In this document: piece by piece, positions 34,099 through 46,019 of the stretch
Numbering within the stretch: the stretch's first letter is position 1
How the letters are laid out: every line of letters begins with the position of its first letter
Origin: Molossus alvarezi
Lineage: Eukaryota > Chordata > Mammalia > Chiroptera > Molossidae
DNA: 64,000 nt
Assembly: GCA_037176705.1 (NCBI GenBank)
Contig: CM073886.1
Span: 129,858,001 to 129,922,000, forward strand
Direction of reading: 5' to 3'
Program-made: the position numbers and the translations under genes
Notes under the pieces: model-generated
Told to the model about the DNA's origin: nothing
Databases searched by the model: none
Seen by the model: only the letters and a program-made list of their open reading frames with translations

Positions 34099-34947
34099 TT
34101 AATATAATACTGGTTTGGTGGGAATGAACTCCTTTAGCTTTTCCTTGTCTGGGAAACTCTTTATATGGCCATCGATTCTAAATGACAGCTTTGCAGGATA
34201 GAGTAATCTTGGTTGTAGGTTCTTGCTTTTCATCACTCTGAAAACTTCTTGCCACTCCCTTCTGGCCTGTAAAGTTTCTTTTGAGAAATCAGCTGACAGT
34301 CTTATGGGAGCTCCCTTGTAGGTAACTAACTGCTTTTCTCTTGCTGCTTTTAAGATTCTCTCTTTGTCTTGAACCTTTTGCATTTTGATGGTGATGTGTC
34401 TTGGTGTGGGCCTCTTGGGGTTCATCTTGTTTGGGACTCTCTGTACTTCCTGGACTTGTATGCCTGTTTCTTTCACCAAGTTAGGGAAGTTTTCTGCCAT
34501 TATTGTTTCAAATAGGTTTTTGATTTCTTGTTCTCTCTCTTCTCCCCCTGGCACCCCCAAGATGTGAATGTTGGCATGCTTGAAGTTGTCCCAGAGGCTC
34601 CTTACACTATCCTAATATTTTTGGATTCTTTTTTCTTTTTTCTGTTCTGATTGGGTGTTTTTTGCTTCCTTATATTCCAAATCAATGGTTTGCTCCGTGG
34701 CTTTACCTGCTCTACTATTGAATCTGTGTAAATTATTCTTTATTTCAGTTAGTGCCTCCTTCATTTCTGACTGGTCCTTTTTTATGCTCTTGAGGCCCTC
34801 ACTAAGTTCACTGAGCATCCTTATAAGCAGTGTTTTGAACTCAGCATCTGTTAAGTTGCTTATCTTCATTTCGCTTAGTTCTTTTCCTAGAGTTTTGTTT
34901 TTTTTGTTTTTTTTTTCCATTTGGGACCTGTTTCTTTGTCTCCTCAT
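34099..34947 (-). pseudogene. HAL1/L1 ORF1p reading frame, interrupted
   Basis: This is an L1-type ORF1p frame of the Transposase_22 family. The first part reads as 111 codons with the N-terminal coiled coil (ELSEGLKSIKK, EALTEIKNN) and stops at a TAG at 34612-34614. The same frame then continues through the RRM-like domain (GVPGGEEREQEIKNLFETI) and the C-terminal domain (YPAKLSFRIDG). It ends about 20 residues earlier than the intact copy, at an in-frame stop (34099-34101). Relative to the intact ORF1 at 52.6 kb the coiled coil is shorter by exactly two heptads, NLSELRE and YQLEIMD. ORF1p is an RNA-binding trimeric chaperone in L1 ribonucleoprotein; this copy would give only a coiled-coil fragment. 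Confidence 0.88.
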
Positions 34948-36488
34948 TTTGGCTGCCTCTCTGTGTTTGTTTCTGTGTATTACTTAACGAGAAGTATCGG
35001 GCTCGTTGAGACCACATGCTGCTTGTTTGAAAAAATTTAGGAAAACCTGAATCAGGATCCTAGACAGGCCAATCCTATGGTTAAGCAACTGGCAACAGGT
35101 TGGGTGGGCCTGAAAGTTGAGTGGGGCCGGGCCTCAGGGAATCACCAGGGCGGGGTTACCAGTGTGAGCCAGGTTGCTGGAGTCCCAGGTGTGGCAGCTG
35201 TCTGTCCCCTCAGGGAAGGGCTCACCAAAGGAATAAAGGCTTCTGACAGCATGTCTGTCCAGGAGAAAGCCCCCTCTCCAGACTTCTCTCCAATGCCAAA
35301 CAGCTCAGTTCTTCCCTGTATGTCTCTGGCACCTTTCAAGTTGCCTCCCCAACGCTGGAGCCTGGAGGGTTCAAGTCTGATAAGTCTGTGCCCGGGCCCT
35401 TTAAGGAGCTGCCTGGGGCTCCTGCAGCCTCAGCCTCCCTGAGCCTCCGTTCCTGCTGGTTTTCCAGCCAGAAGTTATGGGGATTCTCTTCCTGGCACTG
35501 CAACCCTGAGCGGGGCACCTGGTGTGGGACGGGGACCCCTCAGTCCTCAGGGAGGACCTTCCCAGCCGAGGTGTCCTCCTGATTTGTATCCGCCACACGT
35601 GGGTGTGGGACCAGCCCGTCCCCTCCGCCCTCCTCTCAGTCTCCATGTGGTGGCTGCTTTGATCTCGTAGCTGCAGGACTTCCATTCAGCTCGATGTCAG
35701 GCGGTTCTGAAGGATGGTGTTCTGTAGTTTAGTTGTAACTTTGATGTGGTTGTGGGAGGACGCGATGCGGCGGTTACCCACCTGCCATCTTGACCGGAAA
35801 GCAATCCTGACTCATTAATTTTTGATATTGGGTTTTAAAACTCAAACTTGAGATCATTGAAAACAAATATGCAATTTTTTTCCTTGCAGAGACTAATGTT
35901 TCTGCTTACTGACAGTCAAAAAAATTTTAAATTTAGATATTTTTATTTCTCAAACTTGGGCATTGCCGATCATTTCCATATTCAACTATTTCCTTTTTGT
36001 TTTATGGGACATTTGTTGTCTTGGATAAGCCTCCATAATTCAGGATCTATTATGACTTCACAAAATAGATATAAACTTTATAATTTATATTTTATGAACT
36101 TATAAAACTAGTTGGGGCTAGTGGGTTATAAACTGTATATTTTCACTGTACTATAGCACAGCTTAAGTCCATTCTCTATGACAAATCAGAATCCACTGGT
36201 GATTTGCATATGCTCACACAAGCAAAATTTTAGTTTTAGTAAAAACAGTATTTTAAAATAAATACAGTATCGATTTTGAATACAACTTTAACAGCTCCAT
36301 GTTATTCTCTAACTGCGGTAGCTGTTCACTCAAATAAATGATGTGAACATTGTCACCCTTACATTACGACATAGTCCCGAGTCTTCACTGCAGTCACTGA
36401 GCTGCTTTAGACCACACTGTGGTTGGTCTCATCCCACAGAATTCTGATGTAATCAATCGTCTGGGACGTTGCCTGACCACACTATTTA

Positions 36489-36525
36489 TTTTATTATTAA
36501 AAAATCTGTTTTCTTTTATTGATTA
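36489..36525 (-). mobile_element. Extremely 5'-truncated SINE (subtype B tail only)
   Basis: About 37 bp resembling only the subtype B tail in minus orientation (TCTTTTATTGATT preceded by A/T-rich sequence). It lies between TGACCACACTATTTA (36474-36488) and TGACCTCACTATTTA (36526-36540), a 15-bp duplication with one mismatch. The duplication is the strongest evidence for a retrotransposition event. Confidence 0.65.
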
Positions 36526-37134
36526 TGACCTCACTATTTAAAAAGTAAAAGATGACCATCATTCCTTGGTCTACATAACACCAATATATTGGTTTGTTCA
36601 TTGCAAATGTTGAGGTTAATGTCATCAGTTTGAAAGAACTTTTTCCATTGTTTACTCTGATCATCCCTTGAGTTCTTCCTCTTGCCTGAGAAGAACCTAC
36701 ATGATGATATTTTCCTTTTGTGAGTGCCGGAGTGGACTGAATTTCCAGAAGTCAGTTCTGATACTAACGTTTCAATGTCGCACACACGTGACAGCGTGGA
36801 AAGTGCACTTTGCAAAGCACGTGTACAAACGATCTCTTCAAATTACGTGTGGCCTCCGATCACTCCAGTGATAATTTTATGTCAAATAAAGTTACAAATA
36901 AAATGACATGAAAGTGCTTCTGAAAGTTAAAAATTCTAAAGAACCGTGAAGTATTGGTGTTAAAGTACTATTGTGTAACAACAAATTCACTTAATTGGAA
37001 AGTCTTTGTGTTCCTACTCAGACATAATCCAAGCATGCTCATCATGAAGAATATTTGAAGTACCTTCCTATGTAGCCTGTTTGACATTTTACATTTTATC
37101 TCACCTTAGTCAAATCTCATCAGGCTTCAGAGTT

Positions 37135-37136
<2 letters not shown>

Positions 37137-37165
<29 letters not shown>
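37137..37165. repeat. (GT)n microsatellite
   Basis: About fourteen GT units, continuing into GAGTGTGCGC. Confidence 0.93.
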
Positions 37166-37167
<2 letters not shown>

Positions 37168-37721
37168 TGTGCGCTCGCGTATCTTCAAAAATCAATCTCT
37201 ACTGTGTACATATTTTGCATTTGGATAATCTATTCATGACAGGTTAATGCTCTTGATTTAGTGTTCAAATAATATGCAAATAATAATATCTTCGGGCTTA
37301 GTAATTATCAAACAAATTATAAAATTATTTCGCTTTCTAACCTGTCATGGCTAAGACAGTTTAATTACACTCAGAATTGCACACACCCCTTCAAAAGAAA
37401 CGTATCCATAAAGGAAGACAGCAATCCAGGGCAAAGCCAACTTTCTGCCCACCTTTGGCAGCCTTTGAGCCAACCAGAAAACACGGCTTTTGTCTTGTTT
37501 CCATTTTGAGGTACAGTTTGATCCCTGGTTTCTTACAATGTAATTGACAAAATACTGTTTGTCAACAGTGCAGGGCAGCAAATGACCAACACCACATCAT
37601 GTCATCGTCACCTCCTCTCCTGCTCTCTTCCCGGAGAATAATCTGCCCCTCTGGGGAACAAAAGCGGTTGGGATAAGTTGGATGCAGCACGGCGTTCTTG
37701 AACGTATCAGCCATACAGTCA

Positions 37722-38825
37722 TTGTTTAAACTTTATTGTTGACACTATTACAGGTGTCCTCATTCTCCACCTCTGCTCACCCCACACAGCTCCTGCCCCC
37801 CCTGCCTCTGGCCATCACCACACTTTGTCTGTGTCTGTGGGTTATGCATATGTGGTCCTTGGCTAATCTCTCCACCTTCTTTCATCCAGTCCCCATCCCC
37901 TCCCCTCTGACAGCTGTCATTCCCTCCCATGCATCCATGGTTCTGTTTCTATTCTGTTTGTCAGTTTACTTTCTTCATTAGATTCCAAATATAAGTGGGA
38001 TCATATGGTATTTGTCTTTCTCTGACTGGCTTATTTCACTTAGCATAATAACCCCCAGGTCCATCCATACTGTCACAAAAGGTGAGATTTCCTTCTTGAT
38101 TTTTTTTATAGCTGCATAGTACTCCATTGTGTAAATGTACCACAGCTTTTACATCCACTCATCTACTGATGGACACTTGGGCTGCTTCCAAATCATGGCT
38201 ATTGTAAATAATGTTGCAATGAACATAGGGGTGCGTATATTCTTTCAAATTAGTGGTTGGGGATTCTTAGGATATATTCCCAGAGTGGAATTTCTGGGTC
38301 AAAAGGCAGTTCCATTTTTAATTTTTTGAAGAAACTCCATAGTGTTTTCCACAGTGGCTGCACCAGTCTGCATTCCCACCAGCAGTGCACGAGGGCTCGC
38401 TTTTCTCCACGCCCTCGCCAACACTTGTTGTTTGTTGATTTATTGATGGTAACCGTTCTGGCAGGTGTGAGGTGATATCTTATTGTGGTTTTGATTTGCA
38501 TCTCTGAGGATCAGTGATGTTGAGCATTTTTTTCATATGTCTTTTGCCATCTATATGTCCTCTTTGGAGAAATGTCTATTCAGGTCCTTTGCCCATTTTT
38601 TAATTAGATTGTTTGTCTTCCTGGTGTTGAGTTGTATAAGTCGTTTACATATTTTGAAAATTAACCATTTGTCAAATGTGTCATAGGCAAATATGTTCTC
38701 CCTTAGGGTGGGCTCCCTTTTTATTTTGATGCTGGTTTCTTTTGCTGTGCAGAAGCTTTTTAGTTTGATGTAGTCCCATTTGTTTATTTTTTTCTTTGTT
38801 TCCCTTGCCCAAAAAGAACAACAAA
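37722..38825 (-). mobile_element. LINE-1, 5'-truncated (ORF2 C-terminus and 3'UTR)
   Basis: On the minus strand the distal part encodes recognisable L1 ORF2p C-terminal sequence: [15 protein letters not shown] (frame ending at 38551), then in a shifted frame [20 protein letters not shown] and [17 protein letters not shown] (38250-38501). This is followed by typical L1 3' sequence with the C-rich tract on the plus strand (about 37765-37810) and AACAATAAAG. Frameshifts make it dead. It starts within ORF2, so it is a normal 5'-truncated insertion. Clear TSDs were not found. Confidence 0.93.
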
Positions 38826-38829
38826 ACAT

Positions 38830-39933
<1,104 letters not shown>

Positions 39934-40003
39934 AAAAAGACTGGTTGGTTATGCCCATAGAAACCTTAGAGTAGATGAGCGGATAAAAAAGTGTTGGCTA
40001 CAG

Positions 40004-40250
40004 CCCTGGCTGGTTTGGCTCAGCGGTTGGAGCATTGGCCTGCGGACTAGAGAGTCCCGGGTTTGGTTCCCACTAAGGGCACGTACCTTGGTTGCAGTTT
40101 GTTCCCCGCCCCGGTTGGGATCCTGTGGGTGGTGATCAGTCCATGTGTCTTTCTCACGTCGATGTTTCTCTCTCTCTTTTCCCTCTCTTCCTCTCTCCCT
40201 CCTGCTCTATCTGAAGATAAATGCAAAAATGTCCTTGGGTGAGGATAAAA
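40004..40250 (+). mobile_element. VES-type SINE, subtype A
   Basis: Head CCCTGGCTGGTTTGGCTCAG, B-box-like GGTTTGGTTCCCAC, TCTCTC body and tail TGTCCTTGGGTGAGGATAAA. Perfect 19-bp TSD at 39985-40003 and 40251-40269 (AAAAAAGTGTTGGCTACAG). It inserted 37 bp downstream of the RPL9 retrocopy's right TSD. Confidence 0.95.
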
Positions 40251-40269
40251 AAAAAAGTGTTGGCTACAG

Positions 40270-41255
40270 GTGTTTGGAAAAATCAGATATTGACCTACTG
40301 AAACTAATGTGCTGTCCCTCATTTCTGAATTTCAGTTCTGAACAGCTCTAAATGGAAGCTGCTTGTTGGAGAATACTGACTTTAAATATTCCCTTGTCTT
40401 AGAAATTGAGATTATCCAGAATGACAGGCAAAGAGAAAGAAAGCAGAAAATGAATAAACCTGCAAACACACAGGCCTCCTTCGGTTTCTCTTCAGGGAGC
40501 TGCAGCTTTTTGGGGTCTATCCACAGTGAACCCTCTAGTTTCCCCCACTTCATGGGAGTTTTTAAATCCCGGAATCCTCTGGCCAGTTGGAAATTCTGTC
40601 TGCCGGGAGTAGATTGAAAATCGAGGTGATGAGTGTATTAATTCATTATTAGACGGCAGCAGGTATGTGGATGTGCTTTCTTCTTTGCACATTTTTCTAC
40701 TGTGATTTGTGGCTGTTATTCTGGAAAGCCAGCTCTTCATGTGTGAACTGTCTACGTTGGACTCTTTACCTAAACGCATTTGAAAGCGCTCTCCCCCTCT
40801 GCCCCATGACGGCTGCAGCAGGCTCGGTACCTTGGCTGGCGGGGAGCCACGCTTCCGTACTGCCAGGGGTCCAGGTTTCTACCAGGAGCCGGGAGGGCGT
40901 GGGCTTCGCTGGACTGAAAAATGCTGAGCATTTCTGGGTTTCAGACAACGTCACGTTTCAGTGTTAGGAACGGTCTGTCTTGGAATCATTGGTGTTTATA
41001 TTTGACATGTATTTGTTATAGACTGTAGAGCACGGGGAAGTTAGGAAACAGGACAGCCAGGTGGGGAGGTAGGCAGGGGAGGGTTGAGTAGCTGGACTCT
41101 GGCTTTGACTTGGTGACATTACACAAACCAGTGGGTTTCTCTGTGCCCAGCGGTTCTTTCTACCGCTAAGAAACCAAGAATGAGATTTGGTTCTTGCACG
41201 TGCCACAGACAAGTGAGATGGATGCATGTGACCTTCAGGGCTGTTTGGAGGTGTC
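40270..41255. other. Unique sequence
   Basis: No gene recognised. Overlapping opposite-strand open frames (40492-40779 minus, 40665-40967 plus) have no recognised domain. Confidence 0.42.
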
Positions 41256-41265
41256 TTGCTTAAGA

Positions 41266-41494
41266 CCAGTTGGTGGGACTCAGTGGTTGAGCATTGACCC
41301 ATGCACCAAGAGGTCGCCGGTTCGATTCCCAGTCAGGGCACATGCCCAGGTTGTGGGCCCGATCCTCAGTGGGGGGCGTGCAGCAGGCGGCTAACTGATG
41401 TTCTCTTTCATTGATGTTTCTCTCTCTCTCTCCCTCTCCCTTTTTCTCTCTGTAAAGTCAATAAAGAAAAAAAAATAAAAAATAAATATATGTT
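41266..41494 (+). mobile_element. VES-type SINE, subtype B
   Basis: Head CCAGTTGGTGGGACTCAGTG, B-box-like GGTTCGATTCCCAG, TCTCTC body and tail GTAAAGTCAATAAAGAAAAA. Perfect 10-bp TSD TTGCTTAAGA at 41256-41265 and 41495-41504. Confidence 0.93.
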
Positions 41495-41504
41495 TTGCTT
41501 AAGA

Positions 41505-42170
41505 TGATCACACTTCAAGCAGCCCTGCATCATCCATGAAGTGTTCCTTGACCTGTCAAACCATTTCTCCTTCACCCTTTGTCTGTCCTTCCTCCTGTCC
41601 GGGATCCTTTTCAAGGAGCTGACCAGGGTGCTGTCGAGCCTGTGCAGGGCGGGAGCGATGCAGGGGGCGCCATTCACACTGCATATCAATGGAGACACAT
41701 GCATTTGTATATTCTTTTAGCAAACATCAGGCAGATGGCAGTAAAGCATTTCGTTCTAAAAATACCCATACATTACACCGATGCTCTGGCAGCCGGAAGT
41801 ACAGTGTTTGATCAAGGAGCATGGTTCTTGTAACGGGCACACGAGCGTCGTACGGTCACCAGTGGCCCATCCAATCGTATTCTAACTGGACACAGGTCTG
41901 CCTCCCGCAGCAGACAGTGCGTCGTGGGCAGGCGCTGGGGTCCTGCCATCATCTCCGTGCCACCTCGGAGGCATCTGCAGCCCATGAGATGTGAATGAGA
42001 CATTGGAGGGCAGACTCTGCGTCTACGTGAGACAAGGCGAAGCAGGAAGTGACTCCTTGTGAGGGTCTGGATCACGTGAAAGTTTTACATCCATTTAAGA
42101 TGGTGTTACTCTTAATGCTTTCAATATCCCTAACTCCTCTCCTTTCACAGATATTTTAAAGAAGTTAGTC
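41505..42170. other. Unique sequence
   Basis: Nothing recognised. Confidence 0.45.
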
Positions 42171-42187
42171 TTTAAAATCATTTTTTT

Positions 42188-42390
42188 TCTTTATTGATTT
42201 TAGAGTGAGAGGAAGGGAGAGGGAGAGAGAGATAGAAACATTGGTGAGAGAGAACATCGATAGGCCGCCTCCTGCACGCCCCCCACCAGGGATCGGGCCC
42301 ACAACCTGGGCATGTGCCCTGGCCGGGAATCAAACTAGCGACCTCGTGGTGCGTGGGTTGGCACTTAACCACTGAGCCACACTGGCCAGG
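42188..42390 (-). mobile_element. VES-type SINE, subtype B
   Basis: Tail TCTTTATTGATTTTAGAGTG, GA body, two B-box-like segments and the head CCTGGCCAGTGTGGCTCAGT (minus strand). TTAAAATCATTTTTT (42172 on) versus CTAAAATTATTTTTT (42391 on) is the aged TSD. Confidence 0.92.
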
Positions 42391-42549
42391 CTAAAATTAT
42401 TTTTTTAGCAAGTCCATCCATTGTCAGAGTTGATGGTATAGGCACATGGACGGGCTCTAACAGAAATGCCTTCTGAGAATTAGAAAATAAATTTGCTCTC
42501 TGAGAGTTAAACCATAAATCAAAATATGATTCATCAAAGCAAATATTTA

Positions 42550-42779
42550 TTTATTTTTAATCCTCACTAGAGGACATTTTTTTCCATTTTTTGTTCAGAT
42601 AGAGTGGGAGGGGGAGAGAGAGAGAAACATCGACGTGAAAGGGACACATTGAGTGGCTGCCACCCGCACGACCAACCAGGGCCGGGGACAAACTGCAACC
42701 GAGGTACATGCCCTCAGCGGGAACCGAACACAGGTCTCTCTGGACCACAGGCCGACGCTCTAACAGCTGAGCCAAACCG
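42550..42779 (-). mobile_element. VES-type SINE, young subtype A, head-to-head with a partial copy
   Basis: Tail ATCCTCACTAGAGGACAT, GA body and AACTGCAACCGAGGTACATG segment are present. The head stops at GAGCCAAACCGACC instead of the usual CGGCCAGGGC. A plus-strand partial SINE begins at this point. Confidence 0.9.
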
Positions 42780-42895
42780 ACCTGGTTGGGTCGTGTGGGT
42801 GGTGACCACTCGATGTGTCCCTATCACGTCGATGTTTCTGTCTCTCTCCCACTCTGTCCGAACCAACAATGGAAAGATGTCCTCGGGTGAGGATA
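42780..42895 (+). mobile_element. VES-type SINE, subtype A, 5'-truncated, inverted to its neighbour
   Basis: Starts mid-element at CCTGGTTGGGTCGTGTGGGT and continues with CCACTCGATGTGTCCCTATC, a TCTCTC body and the complete tail TGTCCTCGGGTGAGGATAAA. It lacks the tRNA-like head. With the minus-strand copy immediately to its left it forms an inverted pair with no spacer. Confidence 0.9.
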
Positions 42896-43184
42896 AAAAC
42901 ATAGAGAAAGCCCAGCAAGACCTGCCTTGAATCTGACAAGAGCCGTCAGTGTATCTGTACAAGGGGTGTGTCCGTCAGGAGGCTTGGTCACCTGTGTAAG
43001 GTGGAAAAGGACTCTTCCAGAGTCCGCACCTGGCCCCTCCTGGATCCCTGCAGTACCTTCTACACCTGCATTCTAGGCTTCTGTGTCCTGTCCCTTAAAA
43101 TCTAGAGTGTTCTTTATAAACAAAAACTAGCTTATGTCCTGCCCATGTGGACACTCCCGTGCTTTTCTGTTGCATTTAGAATTG

Positions 43185-43464
43185 CATACGCTGACATACG
43201 CTGGCTCACGCTGACATATGCTGGCATATGCTGACATACACTGGCATACGCTGACATACGCTGATATACGCTGACACACACTGGCATATGCTGACATACA
43301 CTGACATACTCTGATATACGCTGACATACGCTGGCATATGCTGACATACACTGGCATATGCTGACATACACTGGCATACGCTGACATACGCTGGCATACG
43401 CTGGCATATGCTGACATACACTGGCATACGCTGATATACGCTGACACACACTGGCATACACCGA
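43185..43464. repeat. 10-bp minisatellite, about 28 units
   Basis: Units are variants of CATACGCTGA and CATATGCTGG, in register from 43185 to 43464. Variation is mostly CG/TG/CA at one CpG-like position and A/G at the last base, so part of the diversity can be CpG decay. The unit is free of stop codons in all three minus-strand frames, which produces long spurious open frames (SAYASVCQ-like repeats). Confidence 0.96.
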
Positions 43465-43946
43465 CACCAAGTTCCACGTCGTGTGTTCCTGCCGGTTTCT
43501 GACCCACACCTCAGCACTCTGTACCCTCCAGTCTTCTCCAGGCACCTGGCCCTCTGTGTCCTGGGCCAGCCCCCTGTTTTCACTAGGCGCCTCCTGCCCC
43601 TCCTGGGCGCTGCCCCAGGCCAGCCCTCACCTCGACGGCCAGTGACAAGCCACCTCCTCAGACAGCTCTGCACACCGTACGGAGACTCCGCCCCGCCACA
43701 CGCTCCTGTCTTCCAGTTCTCTCCACCACTGCCAGGCACTAGGCTGCCTGCCCTTCTGTCTGTGTACGGGGTGGGCGCTGCCGAGCCGGCCACGGAACGT
43801 GTACGACTTCTTACACAGCAGGGGCTGCCCGCGGCTGGGGACACAGCTGGCTGGAGGCCGCGGACGGGACCCTGGTGGAGCCCGGGAGGCTGAATCCGAA
43901 GGCAGAGGCAGGTGCCCTGTCCGAGGAGGAGCCGGGCCGCCGGGCC
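43465..43946. other. GC-rich spacer between two minisatellites
   Basis: GC- and CpG-rich unique sequence. Long frames cross it on both strands, but none shows a recognised domain outside the repeats. Confidence 0.5.
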
Positions 43947-44318
43947 GGTCCTCGCCAGGGTCCTCGCCAGGGTCCCCGCCAGGGTCCCCGCCAGGGTCCC
44001 CGCCAGGGTCCTCGCCAGGGTCCCCGCCAGGGTCCCCTCCAGGGTCCTCGCCAGGGTCCTCGCCAGGGTCCCCGCCAGGGTCCCCGCCAGGGTCCCCGCC
44101 AGGCTCCCCGCCAGGGTCCCCGCCAGGGTCCTCGCCAGGGTCCCCGCCAGGCTCCCCGCCAGGGTCCCCGCCAGGGTCCCCGCCAGGGTCCCCGCCAGGG
44201 TCCTCGCCAGGGTCCCCGCCAGGGTCCCCGCCAGGGTCCTTGCCAGGGTCCCCGCCAGGGTCCCCGCCAGGGTCCCCGCCAGGGTCCTCGCCAGGGTCCC
44301 CGCCAGGGTCCTCGCCAG
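43947..44318. repeat. 12-bp minisatellite, 31 units
   Basis: Exactly 31 units of GGTCCCCGCCAG or GGTCCTCGCCAG, with rare GCTCCCCGCCAG, GGTCCCCTCCAG and GGTCCTTGCCAG variants. The minus strand reads CTGGCGGGGACC, giving one G4 run per unit and strong strand asymmetry. Because 12 is a multiple of 3, open frames persist in five or six frames (GDPGGDPG, LAGTLART, PGSPPGSP or ARVPARVP). These are composition artefacts unless transcription is shown. Confidence 0.97.
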
Positions 44319-45010
44319 GGCCCCCGGGGCCTGGGGAATCCACAGGACTCGGAAGAGGAGGCCGAAGCAGACGCGCTGGGCAGAGGCCTGAGCCGAAGGC
44401 CCGGGCACCCGCCTCCCAGAGCTTCGGCGTCAGCTCTCCAACATGTCCTGGGGGACAGAAGTTACCCCCAGGCTGGAGCCTGACTTCGGTGAACGAAGAG
44501 CCCAACGCTGAGCCGTCCCCATAACAGTGGCATTTGGCCACACCGGAGTCACCCCTGTCCCCTCCGCTCTGGGTCTCCAGGTGCTCGGCAGAGTCCCCGG
44601 CATGGCTGAGCCCCACCCGAAGGCGTCCCCTTCGCCCCGTCCCTGAAAGGCCCAGTGTCCCCGCGTCGAGAGCCGGCCCGGCCTCGGCGCCCCCGGCCTG
44701 TGTCGTGTCCATCCCCGCATCTGCTACCCGGTGCCCAGCGGCAGCTGAGCTGGCCCCTTGTTTTCTTTTCAATGTGGACGACCGTGGATGCCGTCTTCGC
44801 TGAGATCACAGGGAGCGACAGGGAGAGTTAAAACGACAAGCCAGTCGACGTAAACAGCAGCGGCGACACCGAAGAAAGTTGGTACTTGCGGCTGGTAACG
44901 GCCAGGGCGCGTCCCGGGCCGCCGGCCCGCTGCCGGGTGTCGTCGCGGTGGGGACCGGCCCCAGCTTCGGGCGAGAGTCGGGATCAGCTTGTGATTTACG
45001 TTGCCACCCG
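44319..45010. other. CpG-rich block
   Basis: High GC with many CpGs, densest at about 44570-44720 and 44890-44990, in contrast to the AT-rich sequence beginning near 45290. It could be a CpG island or simply a GC-rich flank of the minisatellites. No exon is recognised. Confidence 0.45.
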
Positions 45011-46019
45011 TGACTCAAAGAACATCCATTCTTCCACATGACAGGTTTTCTAGTTTAAACCACCCGAATGAAAGGGAACATGCTCTCACGGTGTACCATT
45101 GTTCCCGCGGCTTAACTTCTTAACCCCTCTTCCTGCTGAAGATTCCTCGCCTCTGAGGACTGTCTGCGGCCAGCCCGCCACGCTCCTCCTCCAAACGCCC
45201 AGAAACAACCCGGGCCAGGCGCGCCTTCTAATTCCTTTGAACAAATTCCTATGTTGGATCATTTTGCAAAGAAAAGGCTTTTTCTGACAGTCCATGTAAT
45301 CAATCTAATAACTGTTTCTTGGTGAGCTTTGTTTTTCCTTATTAAAATCTACACACATTTGAAGGACATGATGGTTATAATTATATTCCTGCACCCATAA
45401 ACTTGTTCCCTTGAGCAATTCAATATTATATAGCAGAAAAGTGTAAAAAGTACTCAGAAAATGCAAAGTTGCGTTAGTCTTTACAATTTAATTGTATTTA
45501 TTGTATTTAAATCAATAGATGTTATTGCTGCCTTCAAGAGGATTTTTTAAGGGAAACTCTGTTTTTTATATATTTTTCACATAGGTAAGAAAGCACCCAG
45601 TATCCTGATCTTTTTTGTTTATTTTCTAAATCTTTATGTCACCATTTTAGAAACTCTTTCTCAGCTTCTCTCGTGTTAACATCTTATACATCATGGAGCA
45701 TTTATCAAAATTAAGAAATCATCATTGGTACAATTCTATAAACTAAACTATAGGCCTTATTTGAATTTGCCCAGTTATTCCACATCATTATGCATTTGTC
45801 CAAACCCACAGACCGCACGAGACCGAGTGACCAGACTGGGTGTATGAACACTGGGTGACGAATGTCCGTGTAGGCTCATCAGGTGTAACAAATGAATCAC
45901 TCTGGTGGACGTGGGGACAGGGGCAGCTACGTGTGCGTGGTGTAGGGGGTGTGTGGGTCATCTCTGCACCTTCCCCCAAATTTTGCCAGCAGTCTTCAAC
46001 TGCTCAAAAAACTAAAGTC
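45011..46019. other. Unique sequence, AT-rich
   Basis: No gene or repeat family recognised. Confidence 0.42.

Larger units (their letters stand above)
33758..35806 (-). mobile_element. Half-L1 (HAL1-like) retrotransposon, decayed copy 2
   Basis: Read on the minus strand it starts with TTCCGGTCAAGATGGCAGG and has a GC-rich 5'UTR of about 850 bp. An ORF1-like reading frame (34947 down to 34099) follows and leads directly into an L1-type 3'UTR with AACAATAAAG and a short A tail. There is no ORF2. The flanks CTGACTCATTGATTTTT (from 33741) and CTGACTCATTAATTTTT (from 35807) form the TSD with one mismatch. It shares the layout of the element at 51.7-53.9 kb, so ORF2 absence is a family trait and not a private deletion. 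Confidence 0.88.
35823..37720. other. Unique AT-rich sequence
   Basis: No gene recognised. It contains a 37-bp SINE-tail insertion and a GT microsatellite (both listed). A 93-codon minus-strand frame (36534-36815) has no recognised domain. Confidence 0.42.

Noticed and set aside
37722..38825. Third HAL1-like copy
   Set aside because: It contains ORF2p C-terminal coding sequence, so it is a 5'-truncated L1 and not an ORF1-only element.
43185..43464. Regular repeat as a possible CRISPR array
   Set aside because: The repeat is a contiguous 10-bp tandem array with no spacers, in a mammalian genome.
43206..44408. 400-codon minus-strand ORF across both minisatellites, with 381-codon (43627-44772 minus) and 241-codon (43799-44524 plus) overlaps
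   Set aside because: The frames exist because the 10- and 12-bp units have no stop codons. Several frames on both strands are open at once, and no domain is present outside the repeats.
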